NCBI GenBank assembly: GCA_003116975.1
Contig: BGKB01000036.1
Coordinates: 62,001-126,000, forward strand
DNA: 64,000 nt
Source: Aurantiochytrium sp. KH105
Lineage: Eukaryota; Sar; Bigyra; Thraustochytrida; Thraustochytriidae
Reading direction: 5' to 3'
The position numbers and the translations under genes were made by a program. The notes under the pieces were generated by a model. The model was not told where the DNA came from. It was given only the letters and a program-made list of their open reading frames with translations, and made no database searches. Positions 9,131 to 17,748 of this stretch are shown piece after piece; positions within the stretch are counted from its first letter, which is position 1; each line of letters begins with the position of its first letter.

Positions 9131-9952
9131 ATGGAGGCCGCGTTTTGGACGCGCGTAATGGGGTTCGTCATTTGCATGGCGCTGTCGCTGGACGTTCGTC
9201 GCACGGTGGAAGCGATTCCAGTCCGTCGCACGCGTCTCATGGTCGGCGGTATCGTGGTTGCATTGCAGGCTATGAATATTTTGTCCATCCTCACGGAAAT
9301 ATTTGCCGCTCTCATTTGTCCTGTGGTAATCCAGCTGTTCGGGTTAGCGTATTACGGTGCAAAGTGCATGACTGCTTTCATGTGTGCAATTCGCGTGGAG
9401 CTCGCGACGGCGACTTTGATGAACGGAAAACGTACCGCAAGGCTTGTCACTCGAGCTCTCAAGTTGTTTGTCACGATAACCTTTATTCTCAATATGGGAA
9501 AAGCCCTTTTCGTGTACCGTAGCTTTGAGACCGAGGCAGGTTGCGCTGTTGACTTTGGCGGCGGGATCTGGCCGATATTGGACGACATTTGTTTTATGAC
9601 GCTCGACTTGGCAACCTTCATCGGCTTGTTGCTTCATTATCGTACGATGAATTCGATCACACAGACGGCAAAGAATCACACGATCATTTCGGATGCCGTT
9701 TTCCGTATCTTGTGGATTTCAGTCATTCCCTTACTTTCGACTTTGTCAATTACCATTCAAGTGCTCTTAGATCCGAGCACAGCATACTTTGTGGGAGCTA
9801 TGGATTTCCAAGTGCACATGATTTGCATGTACCTAGTATACTCGTGGCGAAGGCAATCGTGCGAACTGCGATCGTCGCTTTATCGCGGAGGGGCGCCCTC
9901 TAAACGCATACTTTCCGGTGCTCTTCCCTCTGCTCGCCGCAGTCCAACTTGA
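9131..9952 (+). CDS. Seven-pass membrane protein, paralogue B of a head-to-head pair
   Basis: The product has 273 residues from the ATG at 9131. The start is chosen because it gives MEAAFWTRVMGF, which aligns with MDEVTWLRLFGF of the divergent paralogue at 7412-8242. Seven hydrophobic segments match the paralogue in order and spacing. Shared landmarks include L-A-Y-Y-G-A-K, N-M-G-K-A, C-A-V-D-F-G-G-G-I-W, L-D-P-S-T and D-F-Q-V-H-M-I-C-M. The C-terminal tail is basic and differs from paralogue A. The pair looks like an inverted duplication that has diverged. Family and function are not recognised. Confidence 0.8.
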   Translation: MEAAFWTRVMGFVICMALSLDVRRTVEAIPVRRTRLMVGGIVVALQAMNILSILTEIFAALICPVVIQLFGLAYYGAKCMTAFMCAIRVELATATLMNGKRTARLVTRALKLFVTITFILNMGKALFVYRSFETEAGCAVDFGGGIWPILDDICFMTLDLATFIGLLLHYRTMNSITQTAKNHTIISDAVFRILWISVIPLLSTLSITIQVLLDPSTAYFVGAMDFQVHMICMYLVYSWRRQSCELRSSLYRGGAPSKRILSGALPSARRSPT

Positions 9953-10674
9953 ACTAGGCGATGCTAATAGGAGCAGCGAACTTCACGTTTAGAATCGGAG
10001 GGGGAAACCCTGTTGTTCGCTGGTGACGACGACAAGTCTTTCTTATTTACAGTTCGGGGCAGTGCCAGCTCCCCCTGCTGAGCCCTCGTTATTCTTCGAT
10101 TATCCTCGTGTGTATAGGCCTACTACAAGTTGTCGCGTCGCAAGGGACACAAAAAGGAAAAAACAAAAAAGTGGACGCACGCCCGTCTTTCAAAGCGGAC
10201 CCACGGGGTTTCTAGCTGCAGACCGCACTGGTCGCGATCGATCGGCACCGCCGCCGCTGCATATCGAAGATTCTGACTGACTGGTGTCGTACGTGGCGCG
10301 ACGCGCCGCATCTCATCGATCAACCAAACAATTCCACTTCCTTTGCAAGGGTGGAGCCGGCTGCTGCTGCTGCTGCTGCTGTTGCTGCAGTGTGACTCGA
10401 AATGCACACACGCTCGCTGATGGTGTACGCACCTTTCATCTTCATCACCTTTCTTTCACGGTTTATCGAGGTCCACTGCAGCAGCACTCGCGCGGCTCTG
10501 GCCAAATGCCACGTGCTCGCGCGCTGACAGACCCGCTTCGGCACGGCAAAATCCCGGGCGAGCGGCTGAGAGCGACCGTGGCCGCACTTGCGGTCGCCGT
10601 CGAGGTTGAGAGTGCCACCGCCGCAAGCGCGCGTGTGCGGGTCTGCCTGCCGTGTGACGCGGAGGCCGGCCACG
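9953..10674. other. Intergenic region with CTG repeat
   Basis: This 722-bp stretch lies between two plus-strand genes. It holds a CTG triplet run at 10361-10390 and an A-rich patch at 10151-10173. No gene is seen. Confidence 0.65.
10361..10390. repeat. CTG triplet repeat
   Basis: Seven perfect CTG units are followed by TTG-CTG-CAG in the 5' region of the EGF-7TM gene. Confidence 0.9.
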
Positions 10675-11910
10675 ATGGCGGCAGCGTGCAGCCCTTTCGT
10701 TGAGCTCGTGCACAAGCCCTTGCTCGTGGACTCGTTTCTCGGCGGCGTCGCCAGCGGACGCGAGTGCTCTGGCAGAGGGTCGTGCGTGAACCAGTCGTGC
10801 GTCTGCGACGCGGGATGGACTGGCGCCTCGGACATCTTCGACACCGAGGGACTGGACTGTCAAATACATACCTTGAGCCTCCAGTTGCTCTGGGCTGCAG
10901 CGGCCTTGGCAGCCCTCGCGCTCTGGGCAAGTTCGGTTCCGCGGGTTATCTCGCGCGTTCGCCAATGTATGGTCGCACGGTCGCGACGAAAAGCGAAGAG
11001 TCTTCCGGCAAGGTTTCTCCTGCGCGATCCCGCCATGTTGAGCATCGTGTCCTTTCACGTGATCTGCTTTCCATGGGCTGTAGTATATATGCTTCTCAAG
11101 CTCTCTCGCCCCGGAGACAGACTTGGGACAGACCTTGGGGTCTCGTTGTGTTTCATTATTGTCCACGTGGGCTTCTTCGTGACCGTATTTTTCGTCCAGC
11201 CCTTTCTCCTCGTCTCGCTGCTGTCGACAAGTCGCAGTTTGAAAACCCTCATCCCGATAACCTTCGCATTCTCCCTTTTTAACCTGCTGCTCACAGTCGG
11301 AGCGGCTTCCATGCCGATTGTGCTCGTGGCTCTTGGCGAGTCAGGTGCAACTGACACGGCACACGATCTCTTTCTCAGCTACAGTGTGGCCAACGCCGTC
11401 GCATACTTTAGCTACTGCCTGCAGGCTTGTTTCATTATATTGCGCGTCAACAAGCTTCTCGGTGGCGAGGCGGGCCGGCGAGACTCTAGGACCGAGACTC
11501 TCCGTCGCGCAATTACTGGCTTCGAGCGTCAGGCGGTGGCCTTTACCTTACTCCTCTCTATGTTCTACTCCTCTTTTGCGATCGCCCCCTGGCTTCACAA
11601 CAAGGTCGATTATATCATTCCTGTCGCCTGGGTACTGGCGACAGCAGAGTGGAAACACGTGACTCTCACGCTGGCTCCCCGCGTGCAGCAGGTCACCCTC
11701 GTCGAGCTTGCTCCCCGTGCCAAGGGCAAACCGCAAAATGCTGCTGTGGGCGTTGATGAAAATCGCGTGGCGCCCGCGGGCCCCAACGATCCGCTTGGGT
11801 CGCATGATTGGGGCACAGAAATGGACACCATGCAAGATCACCACTCTCAGCTCCAGCAGCAGGACGAGGACGAGGACGAGAGGGAGGGAGGCAAGCCCTC
11901 ACTCCCATGA
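10675..11910 (+). CDS. EGF-like domain plus seven-pass membrane protein
   Basis: The product has 411 residues from the ATG at 10675. It begins without an obvious cleavable signal peptide and quickly reaches an EGF-like module with Cys at about 31, 37, 42, 44 and 62 (CSGRGSC, SCVCDAGWTG). Seven hydrophobic segments follow, starting LQLLWAAAALAALALW, MLSIVSFHVICFPWAVV, VSLCFIIVHVGFFVTVFF, LIPITFAFSLFNLLLTVG, SYSVANAVAYFSYCLQACF, FTLLLSMFYSSFAIAP and IIPVAWVLATAEW. The ~85-residue tail is hydrophilic with a Gln/Asp/Glu run. The architecture (extracellular EGF, then 7 TM) suggests a surface sensor or adhesion-type receptor, but no known receptor family is assigned. The upstream in-frame extension is left out because it is Arg/Pro-rich 5' UTR-like sequence. 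Confidence 0.75.
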   Translation: MAAACSPFVELVHKPLLVDSFLGGVASGRECSGRGSCVNQSCVCDAGWTGASDIFDTEGLDCQIHTLSLQLLWAAAALAALALWASSVPRVISRVRQCMVARSRRKAKSLPARFLLRDPAMLSIVSFHVICFPWAVVYMLLKLSRPGDRLGTDLGVSLCFIIVHVGFFVTVFFVQPFLLVSLLSTSRSLKTLIPITFAFSLFNLLLTVGAASMPIVLVALGESGATDTAHDLFLSYSVANAVAYFSYCLQACFIILRVNKLLGGEAGRRDSRTETLRRAITGFERQAVAFTLLLSMFYSSFAIAPWLHNKVDYIIPVAWVLATAEWKHVTLTLAPRVQQVTLVELAPRAKGKPQNAAVGVDENRVAPAGPNDPLGSHDWGTEMDTMQDHHSQLQQQDEDEDEREGGKPSLP

Positions 11911-12459
11911 CAATGCCGAAAGCAGGGGGGTTCTCACTGTCCATACCACGTTGCGGGACGCAGTGACACGTTGCGGAATGTAGGATTAGCTTTCGGGGGG
12001 GGGGGGGGGAGCGCGACGCCATGCTATATGAAAATTTATTGAAAAGATGGATGCAGATCCGAACGATGGGATCCGAACGTAAAAAGAGACAAATTTCTCG
12101 ATGTTTTTTTTTTTATTTTAACACGGAGTTCGCGAGTAAAGTACGTGATCGTCTCCTCATAATCGAAGGCCTCCTGGGCATCAGACCCATCCGGCTTTGC
12201 CTCGATCGGCGCGCGGCCGCGGCAGCGTGCGCGCGACCCCGGGGGAGGACGCCGGCCGGGAGCGCGCGGGCGTGCGGGGTGTCCCTGCAAAATTGCTTCG
12301 GCCCGGCAAAGACCTAATCAGCAGCTAATCATCAGGAAGCATCTTAGGGAACAAGCAGGCAGAACCGGGACCTGCGAGCCCCTGAGCGTCCGTGCGGGCC
12401 TTGCGGGGGCGTAGAAGGCGCGACAAGGCCGGTGGGCGAGCCGCATGAGCGGAGTAGAA

Positions 12460-12460
12460 N
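12460..12460. other. Ambiguous base (N), probable assembly gap
   Basis: One N sits in very GC-rich sequence inside the inverted-repeat segment. The true length of the segment may therefore differ from what is seen. Confidence 0.8.
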
Positions 12461-12602
12461 CTGGGCAGCAAGGCCCGTACACCCGCGGCGGCACCGCGAG
12501 CCCGCCGCACCCCTGCGATCCCCGTCTGCTCCCGCCGTTAGGCGCGCCGCCCTCCCCCTTCTGCTCCGCCCTTCACGCGCCCGCCTGCCCATATATTATA
12601 TA

Positions 12603-12620
12603 GGGCGCCCCGGGGCGCCC
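12603..12620. other. 18-bp perfect GC palindrome after a TATA-like stretch
   Basis: GGGCGCCCCGGGGCGCCC is its own reverse complement and directly follows the AT stretch at 12591-12602. It could form a hairpin in a transcript on either strand, but no gene is attached to it in this window. Confidence 0.6.
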
Positions 12621-12947
12621 GCGGTCTAACTTTGCAACGAGTTGACTTTGCAGACCAAGACTGCGGCAATCGACGTTTCTCGCCGGTGGGCGAACGGTCG
12701 ACCAACCGATTCGAAAAAAAAATCAAAGCCGGAGGGGTCTAGGTGCCGATTGGCCTTCGCAAAATCATGTATTTCTCTCGTGGACTCCGTGTTAATTAAT
12801 TTTAATTAAAAAAAAAGATGATTGTTTGTGCTGGGAGCCCGAGGAGGGTGAAAGGGATGGTATTATTCCTCGTTTAGAAAGGACACGCCGTCATAGGAAA
12901 CCCTCTTTGAGCTGCTTGCTCGCCCGAGCGTTCGAATCTCCAGCTAG

Positions 12948-13733
12948 TCACGCCTTGAGTTGCCCGCGAAAGTACTCGGTACAAAGCTTGATTCCGGCCT
13001 CGACGCACTTGTGAACAGTCTCGTCCTTGACGTCGCCGTGCGTCATGAATCCATGGTTCACGAGGTCAAAGATTTCATAGGTAGCCTTGTCGGCAGGGAT
13101 GGGACCGCCCGGCCGGACAAGCTCCGGGTCGTCCTTGCTGGGGCAGACCAGCTGCGGAAGTTTGATGCCAGCGGCCAAGGTCTCCGGGGACCCACCGTGG
13201 ACCTGCTCGATGCCCAGCGATGGATGGAAGTTTGCGCCGGCCTTGATGCGAGGATCCGCCAGGCGAGTGCTTTCTTGAAAAACCATCCAAGCTCCATAGC
13301 AAAAGCCGAGCAGCCCGATAGAGTCGACCTCCTCCGGCTTGAGCCAGGCGTACACCTTGTCAAGGTCGGCCTGAAGGTCCTTGAGTGGGTGCCGCTTGAT
13401 AAATTCCATCATTGCAGGGGTTCCGACCTGGTCATGCCCGAGCTTGTCGTCGCGGAAAAAGTCCGGGCCAACCACCGTGCAGCCTAGGCCCTCCGCAATG
13501 GTATCGGCGACGCCAACATGGCGGCCCGTAGCGATGCCAAAGATATCGTTCAGGAGAATCACCGCGCGCTTCGAGGTTTCGCCGCTTTTGGGCTTGACCA
13601 CGTACGCGCGGAGCCCTTCTGCGATCTCCTCAAAGGCTCCCTGCGCCTCGTGCTCCGAAGGTCCCACGAGCGCCGGCACGCGTGTCGGCGGGCAGCACGC
13701 GGTCTCCGCCTTGGGCTCCGTGTTCGACGCCAT
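12948..13733 (-). CDS. Dienelactone hydrolase family protein (alpha/beta hydrolase)
   Basis: From the ATG at 13733 the product has 261 residues, the usual length of the family (about 235-260). The nucleophile elbow G-F-C-Y-G (Cys145) matches the G-x-C-x-G of dienelactone hydrolases, which use Cys rather than Ser. A candidate Asp is at 201-202 (SKDDPEL) and the His in V-N-H-G-F-M (His227), so the triad looks complete. LNDIFGIATG near residue 61 fits the conserved substrate-pocket region. The substrate in eukaryotes is usually unknown; a cytosolic carboxylesterase-type hydrolase is likely. The frame stays open upstream to a second ATG at 13931, which would add a Ser/Gln and (Gly-Ala)n low-complexity leader from a hexanucleotide repeat. 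The shorter start is preferred. Confidence 0.85.
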   Translation of the reverse strand: MASNTEPKAETACCPPTRVPALVGPSEHEAQGAFEEIAEGLRAYVVKPKSGETSKRAVILLNDIFGIATGRHVGVADTIAEGLGCTVVGPDFFRDDKLGHDQVGTPAMMEFIKRHPLKDLQADLDKVYAWLKPEEVDSIGLLGFCYGAWMVFQESTRLADPRIKAGANFHPSLGIEQVHGGSPETLAAGIKLPQLVCPSKDDPELVRPGGPIPADKATYEIFDLVNHGFMTHGDVKDETVHKCVEAGIKLCTEYFRGQLKA

Positions 13734-13740
13734 CCTCTCC

Positions 13741-13786
<46 letters not shown>

Positions 13787-14608
13787 GCGCTTCTGATCCT
13801 GCTTCTGTCCGTGCTCGTGCTTCTCTGCTCGTGCTCGTGCTCGGATTGCCGGCGATGCTGCTTTGCTTGCTGCTCTGCTGGCTGCTTTGCTTGCTCCGCT
13901 TCATGACCTTCTCCAGGTCGCCCTGAATCATTCGATCGTTCAGGCGGACCTGCGACGCCCGGCCTCTGTCCCCTCTGCGGCGGCCGCGCCCCGGATCCTC
14001 GCCCTCGGCGCCTGCCGCTCCCGAGCGAACGCCCCGCTGCCCGGCCGCGTCAGCGTGCCGCCCGCGCTCTCGCCCGCCCCCAGCCGGCCGGCCGGCCGTT
14101 CCTCGTCGCTCTCGCGCGCGACACAAACGCGCCGGGCTGCGACGATGCTGTGCTCGGCGGCGGGCGCGGCAGCGGCAGCGGGCGAGAGCGCGGGTGCCGC
14201 CGCGGCGTGTACGCTCGCTTCCGCCCAATGGATGGAGTGGAGAGACGCCGAGGAGGTGTCCCCCGACCCTCCCTGCGCGTTTGCGGGAGGGCAGGAGGGA
14301 AGGGGAAACGGCTGCGTGCGTAACGGGAGGATTTGGCGGTTACGAGAGCGGGCGGTTTCAATGACGTATCTTGGCCGCGGCTGCGACGCAGACACAGAGA
14401 CACACAGAGAGAGAGAGAGAAAGAGGCGCGGCGACTCGCGGCGGCGGAGGCGCGGGCAGACCGCACTGCACGCGCGGGCACAGCAGCGCCGGCGCCAGCG
14501 GAGCGGGGCGAGGCGGAGAGCTGGGTTCGGCGCGCGAGCCTTCGTCGACGACGACACTGCTGGCGACGAGGACGAAGACGAAGACGGCTTCTCCGTTGAT
14601 CGGCCGCC
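13734..14608. other. Divergent intergenic region with GCTCCT and GA repeats
   Basis: This 875-bp 5' region is shared by the dienelactone hydrolase gene (-) and TMEM120 (+). It contains seven GCTCCT units at 13741-13782, a GA tract near 14405-14422, and high GC throughout. Confidence 0.7.
13741..13782. repeat. Hexanucleotide repeat (GCTCCT)7
   Basis: Seven perfect six-base units lie directly upstream of the chosen dienelactone hydrolase start. On the minus strand they would read as alternating Gly-Ala if translated from the upstream ATG. Confidence 0.9.
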
Positions 14609-15946
14609 ATGGCGCCCAAGGAGGACGAAGGTGCCAACTTGCTGGACCCCGCCAAGGAGGAGGAAACCGAGAACAGCGGTAATGAGCGTACGGCCCAGGA
14701 GCGCGCGGAGGAGGATGCCGCGCTACAGGACATGCTTGCCGAGATCAAGAGCATCAACGATGACCTCATTTCCGGCAACGAGCTGTAAGTTTTTCCATGC
14801 CTCTGAGATGGTCGCACAACCATCTCCGTCGGCGAGGGGCGTCGTCGGCCAGTGTGTATGTATACGCGTAATTAGAGACTCACATTGGTTGTCTGTGAAA
14901 TGGCATACAGCGTGCAAGAATTTGTCAAGCTCATGGAGAAGTCAACAGCACTGCAAAACAAGGTTAAAGCCATTTCGCTGCGGTCGCAACGCGAAATGAA
15001 GGCACTCAACGGACGCGTCAAAGCGCTCCCAGAGGAGGAGCAGGTCAAGGCAAGAGGAGCGATCAATGCTCTTGGCAGGAAACTCGAAGGCCTGCGCAAG
15101 GTTCGGCCCGAGACGCGGTCCCTTTTCTCGCGCATGATGCTCGGTCGTGTCAACGTCAAGTGTTTTTCTGCGCCGGAGCGCGAGCGCCTCCGGGACGAGT
15201 ACAACAAGTTCAAGCTCCGAACGAACGCTATCTTTGTCATGTTCCCGCTCGTTGTCCTCCTCTTCCACTACTATCTTCGGCACGAGTGGCTCGACACGCA
15301 CTGGATCAATATCCTGCATCACCTCTGGCTCATGTACTACTTTGTGTCCCTGGCGCTTCGCGAGAATATCCTCTTGGTGAACGGGAGCGACATTCGCTCG
15401 TGGTGGATCTATCACCATTACCTTTCGGCTGCGGGCACAGTGGTCTGGCTCGTCTGGCCGCCGACGGACCTTTACATCAGTTATGTGCCATACGTGACCT
15501 ATCTCATTTGCTACACCGGTCTCGTGCAGACGATGCAGATCATGTTTTACCGCAAGAGGGACTACGCCAATCGCGCGCTAGGCAAGACTGGTCACATGGA
15601 CATTTCCTATCCCGAAACGCTCACTGAATTGCCCAAGGAGCTCGTGGTCCTCGTGCCCTTTTTGCTGCTGGGTCACATCTGGCACTTTCTTTTGGGCCTT
15701 TCCTTCATCCGCACGCTTTTCACCGAGTGCGACATCTTCAACAAGCACTGGACCGAGTATCGCGAGGAGCTTCAGGTCGCCACCTCAGGCCTGCTCTCGC
15801 TCTTTCTCGGCGGCGGAAACTTCATCAGCACTATTCTTACTGTATACAGCAAGACCAACAAGAAGCGTTCTATGATGGCGCGTCAGGCCGATGATGAGAA
15901 CCTCAAAGGATTTCTTGACATCTCGGAAGCCCAGAAACGCAAGTAA
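14609..15946 (+). CDS. TMEM120: TMEM120 (TACAN) family membrane protein, two exons
   Basis: Exon 1 is 14609-14784 and exon 2 is 14911-15946, giving 403 residues with a Leu codon split across the junction. The intron has GTAAGT at its 5' end and CATACAG at its 3' end. Exon 1 encodes an acidic, helical leader that flows into the coiled coil at the start of exon 2 (VQEFVKLMEK...). The membrane part matches TMEM120A/B: L-R-E-N-I-L-L-V-N-G-S-D-I-R-S-W-W-I-Y-H-H-Y, then six hydrophobic segments, a Q-x-x-Y/F-Y-R-K region, and F-L-G-G-G-N-F near the end, where the human proteins have FLGNF. Human TMEM120 proteins are ER/nuclear-envelope dimers that bind coenzyme A in an ELOVL-like fold and act in lipid metabolism; an ion-channel role is disputed. 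The HH pair at the CoA site is kept. Confidence 0.92.
14785..14910 (+). other. Spliceosomal intron in TMEM120 (126 bp)
   Basis: The GT donor is at 14785-14786 (GTAAGT) and the AG acceptor at 14909-14910. The join restores a continuous coiled coil and uses the upstream ATG at 14609 in a good context (GCCGCCATGG). Confidence 0.85.
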
Positions 15947-16358
15947 GGAGGTTGTGCTATCCTAAAAAAGATTAAAATAGAGAAAATTGTGGTTGCTAAA
16001 ACTCACGCTTTGCCGTTGTTTTCTCTCTTGTTTCGTTCTCCACTGAATGAACATGGAAATGGAAATGGGTACTGTAGCCGAGCGGCAGTACATGAGCGCA
16101 CCCCTGACGCGAACAGAGGAAGAACATGAAGCGTCTTCTTTTCGTAGCCCACATGAACGACTGATTTTCGTAAACAACAATAGTCACCAGTATCTCTCTC
16201 CCGTCTCCTATGTTCACGACAGTGAACGAATGTGAGAAGAATATTCTAGGTAACATGAGTAACGAGGCCGAGGGCCTAGGCATTTCTGGTAAACATAAAC
16301 TAAGAACATTACAGGAGCTTTTCATGGTTTATTAGAGAGATTCGAAAACCCGTCTTCT
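15947..16358. other. Convergent intergenic region
   Basis: This 412-bp, lower-GC stretch lies between the TMEM120 and UBC9 stop codons. It contains no convincing ORF or RNA gene and presumably consists of both 3' UTRs. Confidence 0.7.
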
Positions 16359-17103
16359 TCATAAGGCCCCTGCCGGCGAATAAAGGCGGGCTTGATCGCG
16401 AACGCGCTCCTTATAAAGATCAGGATCCGTACTGAGCAAATGTGAGGCCTGGCTTTGCGCCGGGTCATCATTATTTGGGTTGTCGAGAAGATCCTGCACG
16501 CCAAGAAGAATTTGCTTGAGAGTGATGGATGGTTTCCAGTCGCTGGAGAGAATACTCAGGCACACCCGGCCCGATGGGTAGATGTTTGGATGGAAAATAC
16601 ACGGCGTGAAATAGACCTCGGGGTGTTTCAGCGGATAATCCGTGTCAAAGCGCACCTCGACCATATAGAGACCTCCCTCCCAATCTGTCCCTGGTTTGCC
16701 GGGAATACCCGCTTTCCACGTCATGAGGTCCGCGCTGCCATCTGGTTTTTTCGCAGGGCGCGCAAAAAAACCAATCGGATGATCCTTTCTCCATGCGGAC
16801 CGCTCCGCCTGCGCTCGACCGTGTCACACAAACACACCCGTACGGACACACATGTGCGTCATTTTTTTAGTTGTTTTTTTCCCTCAATCGTCAGCCAACC
16901 TAGAGCACATTTTATCGTCTTCATCTCGCCATGCTCTTCTCTGCCTCGTCCTCTTGCTTTTAAAGTTTCTGGACGAACAAGAGAGAGAGAGAGAGAGAGT
17001 TTATGTCATCTATGACTTTGCAAGGAGTGCAAGACATGAATGTGATGTTCGATAGCGTTCCAAGCGAACCTACCTTGAGTCTTCCCAGGGCCACTGCAGA
17101 CAT
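16359..17103 (-). CDS. UBC9: SUMO-conjugating enzyme UBC9, two exons with a 10-codon first exon
   Basis: Exon 2 (16808-16359) encodes the UBC fold from AERSAWRKDHP to the stop. Exon 1 (17103-17074) is only 30 bp and encodes MSAVALGRLK, followed by a GTAGGT donor; the acceptor is CGCAG just before 16808. The joined protein has 159 residues, against 158 in human UBC9, and aligns from the first residue ([21 protein letters not shown] in human, cited for comparison by its ends only). The HPN motif is at 83-85, the catalytic Cys is C93 in R-V-C-L-S-I-L, and the K-Q-I-L-L-G-V-Q helix is present. UBC9 is the sole E2 for SUMO and works with the SUMO E1 and E3s, largely in the nucleus. The 5' end is divergent from TFIIS. 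Confidence 0.95.
16809..17073 (-). other. Spliceosomal intron in UBC9 (265 bp) with a dinucleotide tract
   Basis: The donor GT is at 17073-17072 and the acceptor AG at 16810-16809, read on the minus strand. The intron contains a GA/CT dinucleotide run at 16981-16999. Its position after residue 10 leaves a very short first exon. Confidence 0.88.
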
Positions 17104-17748
17104 TTTCAAGAGCGCCTTCTCTCTTCTCGTTCGCTCTGCCCTTCTACGTTCCGTCGCAAGTATTCGTTTCCACAGCGGGGATCCAGTTCAACTCCAGCTT
17201 CTCCGACGACGAACGACGGACAACGACAGCCCTCCCAGCCCAAGCTCCTATCTCCGCTTCCGCTCAAGCCCGACGCCCCGGGCCAGCGCTGCGTCCACAG
17301 CTAGCGAGCGGGCGGGCGAGCGAGCGGGCGCCGCGGTGCGCGTGCTCGCGTGCGTGCTCGCGTCGCGTGACCTCGTCCCGGCGATCGCGTTCTGCTCTCG
17401 CGCGTGGTCTCCTCCTCCTTCAAGTTAAGTTAGACCGTGGTTAGTTCGTTCCTTCGTTCGTGGCTGGCGGCGATTTTTCCCGCGGCCCGCGCAAGTGCGC
17501 TATCCCCGAAACCCGACTTGCGGCGCGCAGAGCCCGACTGTGCGCGGGCCGGGCGCCGGGCCCCCAAACGGCCGCCCCGGGGCCCCCAAACCGGCCGCGG
17601 GTGGCGCGGCAGAACGAAAGCGTCAAAAAGCGCGCGAGCAAAAAGCAAGCCCGGCGGCGCGGCGAGCGAGGCGCGCGGGAGCGAGGGCTGCGCGCGGGAG
17701 GAGCGCGGGAGGGAGGGAGGGAGGGAGGCGCGCGGGAGCGGCGGCGCG
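17104..17748. other. Divergent intergenic region between UBC9 and TFIIS
   Basis: This 645-bp GC-rich region is shared by two divergent nuclear-function genes. It ends in a GGGA repeat at 17707-17728 just upstream of the TFIIS start. Open frames crossing it are Arg/Ala/Gly-rich and not credible as protein. Confidence 0.65.

Larger units (their letters stand above)
12101..12820. mobile_element. Candidate non-autonomous element bounded by ~100-bp imperfect inverted repeats
   Basis: The left arm at 12101-12199 and the reverse complement of 12724-12820 can be aligned along nearly their whole length. The best block is TTAACACGGAGTTCGCGAG against TTAACACGGAGTCCACGAG. Further blocks share CGAAGGCC and AGACCC.TCCGGCTTTG. 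Both arms begin with a T-run on the outer side. The interior is very GC-rich, contains a TATA-like AT stretch at 12591-12602 and an 18-bp perfect palindrome at 12603-12620, and is interrupted by one N. No transposase frame is present and I could not identify a target-site duplication. It may be a MITE-like element, but an inverted duplication of some other sequence is possible. Confidence 0.45.
11911..12947. other. Convergent intergenic region holding a G run and an inverted-repeat segment
   Basis: This ~1-kb region lies between the 3' ends of two convergent genes. It contains 15 consecutive G at 11995-12009, a short tandem duplication of GATCCGAACG at 12056-12079, the inverted-repeat-bounded segment at 12101-12820, and one N at 12460. 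Confidence 0.75.
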
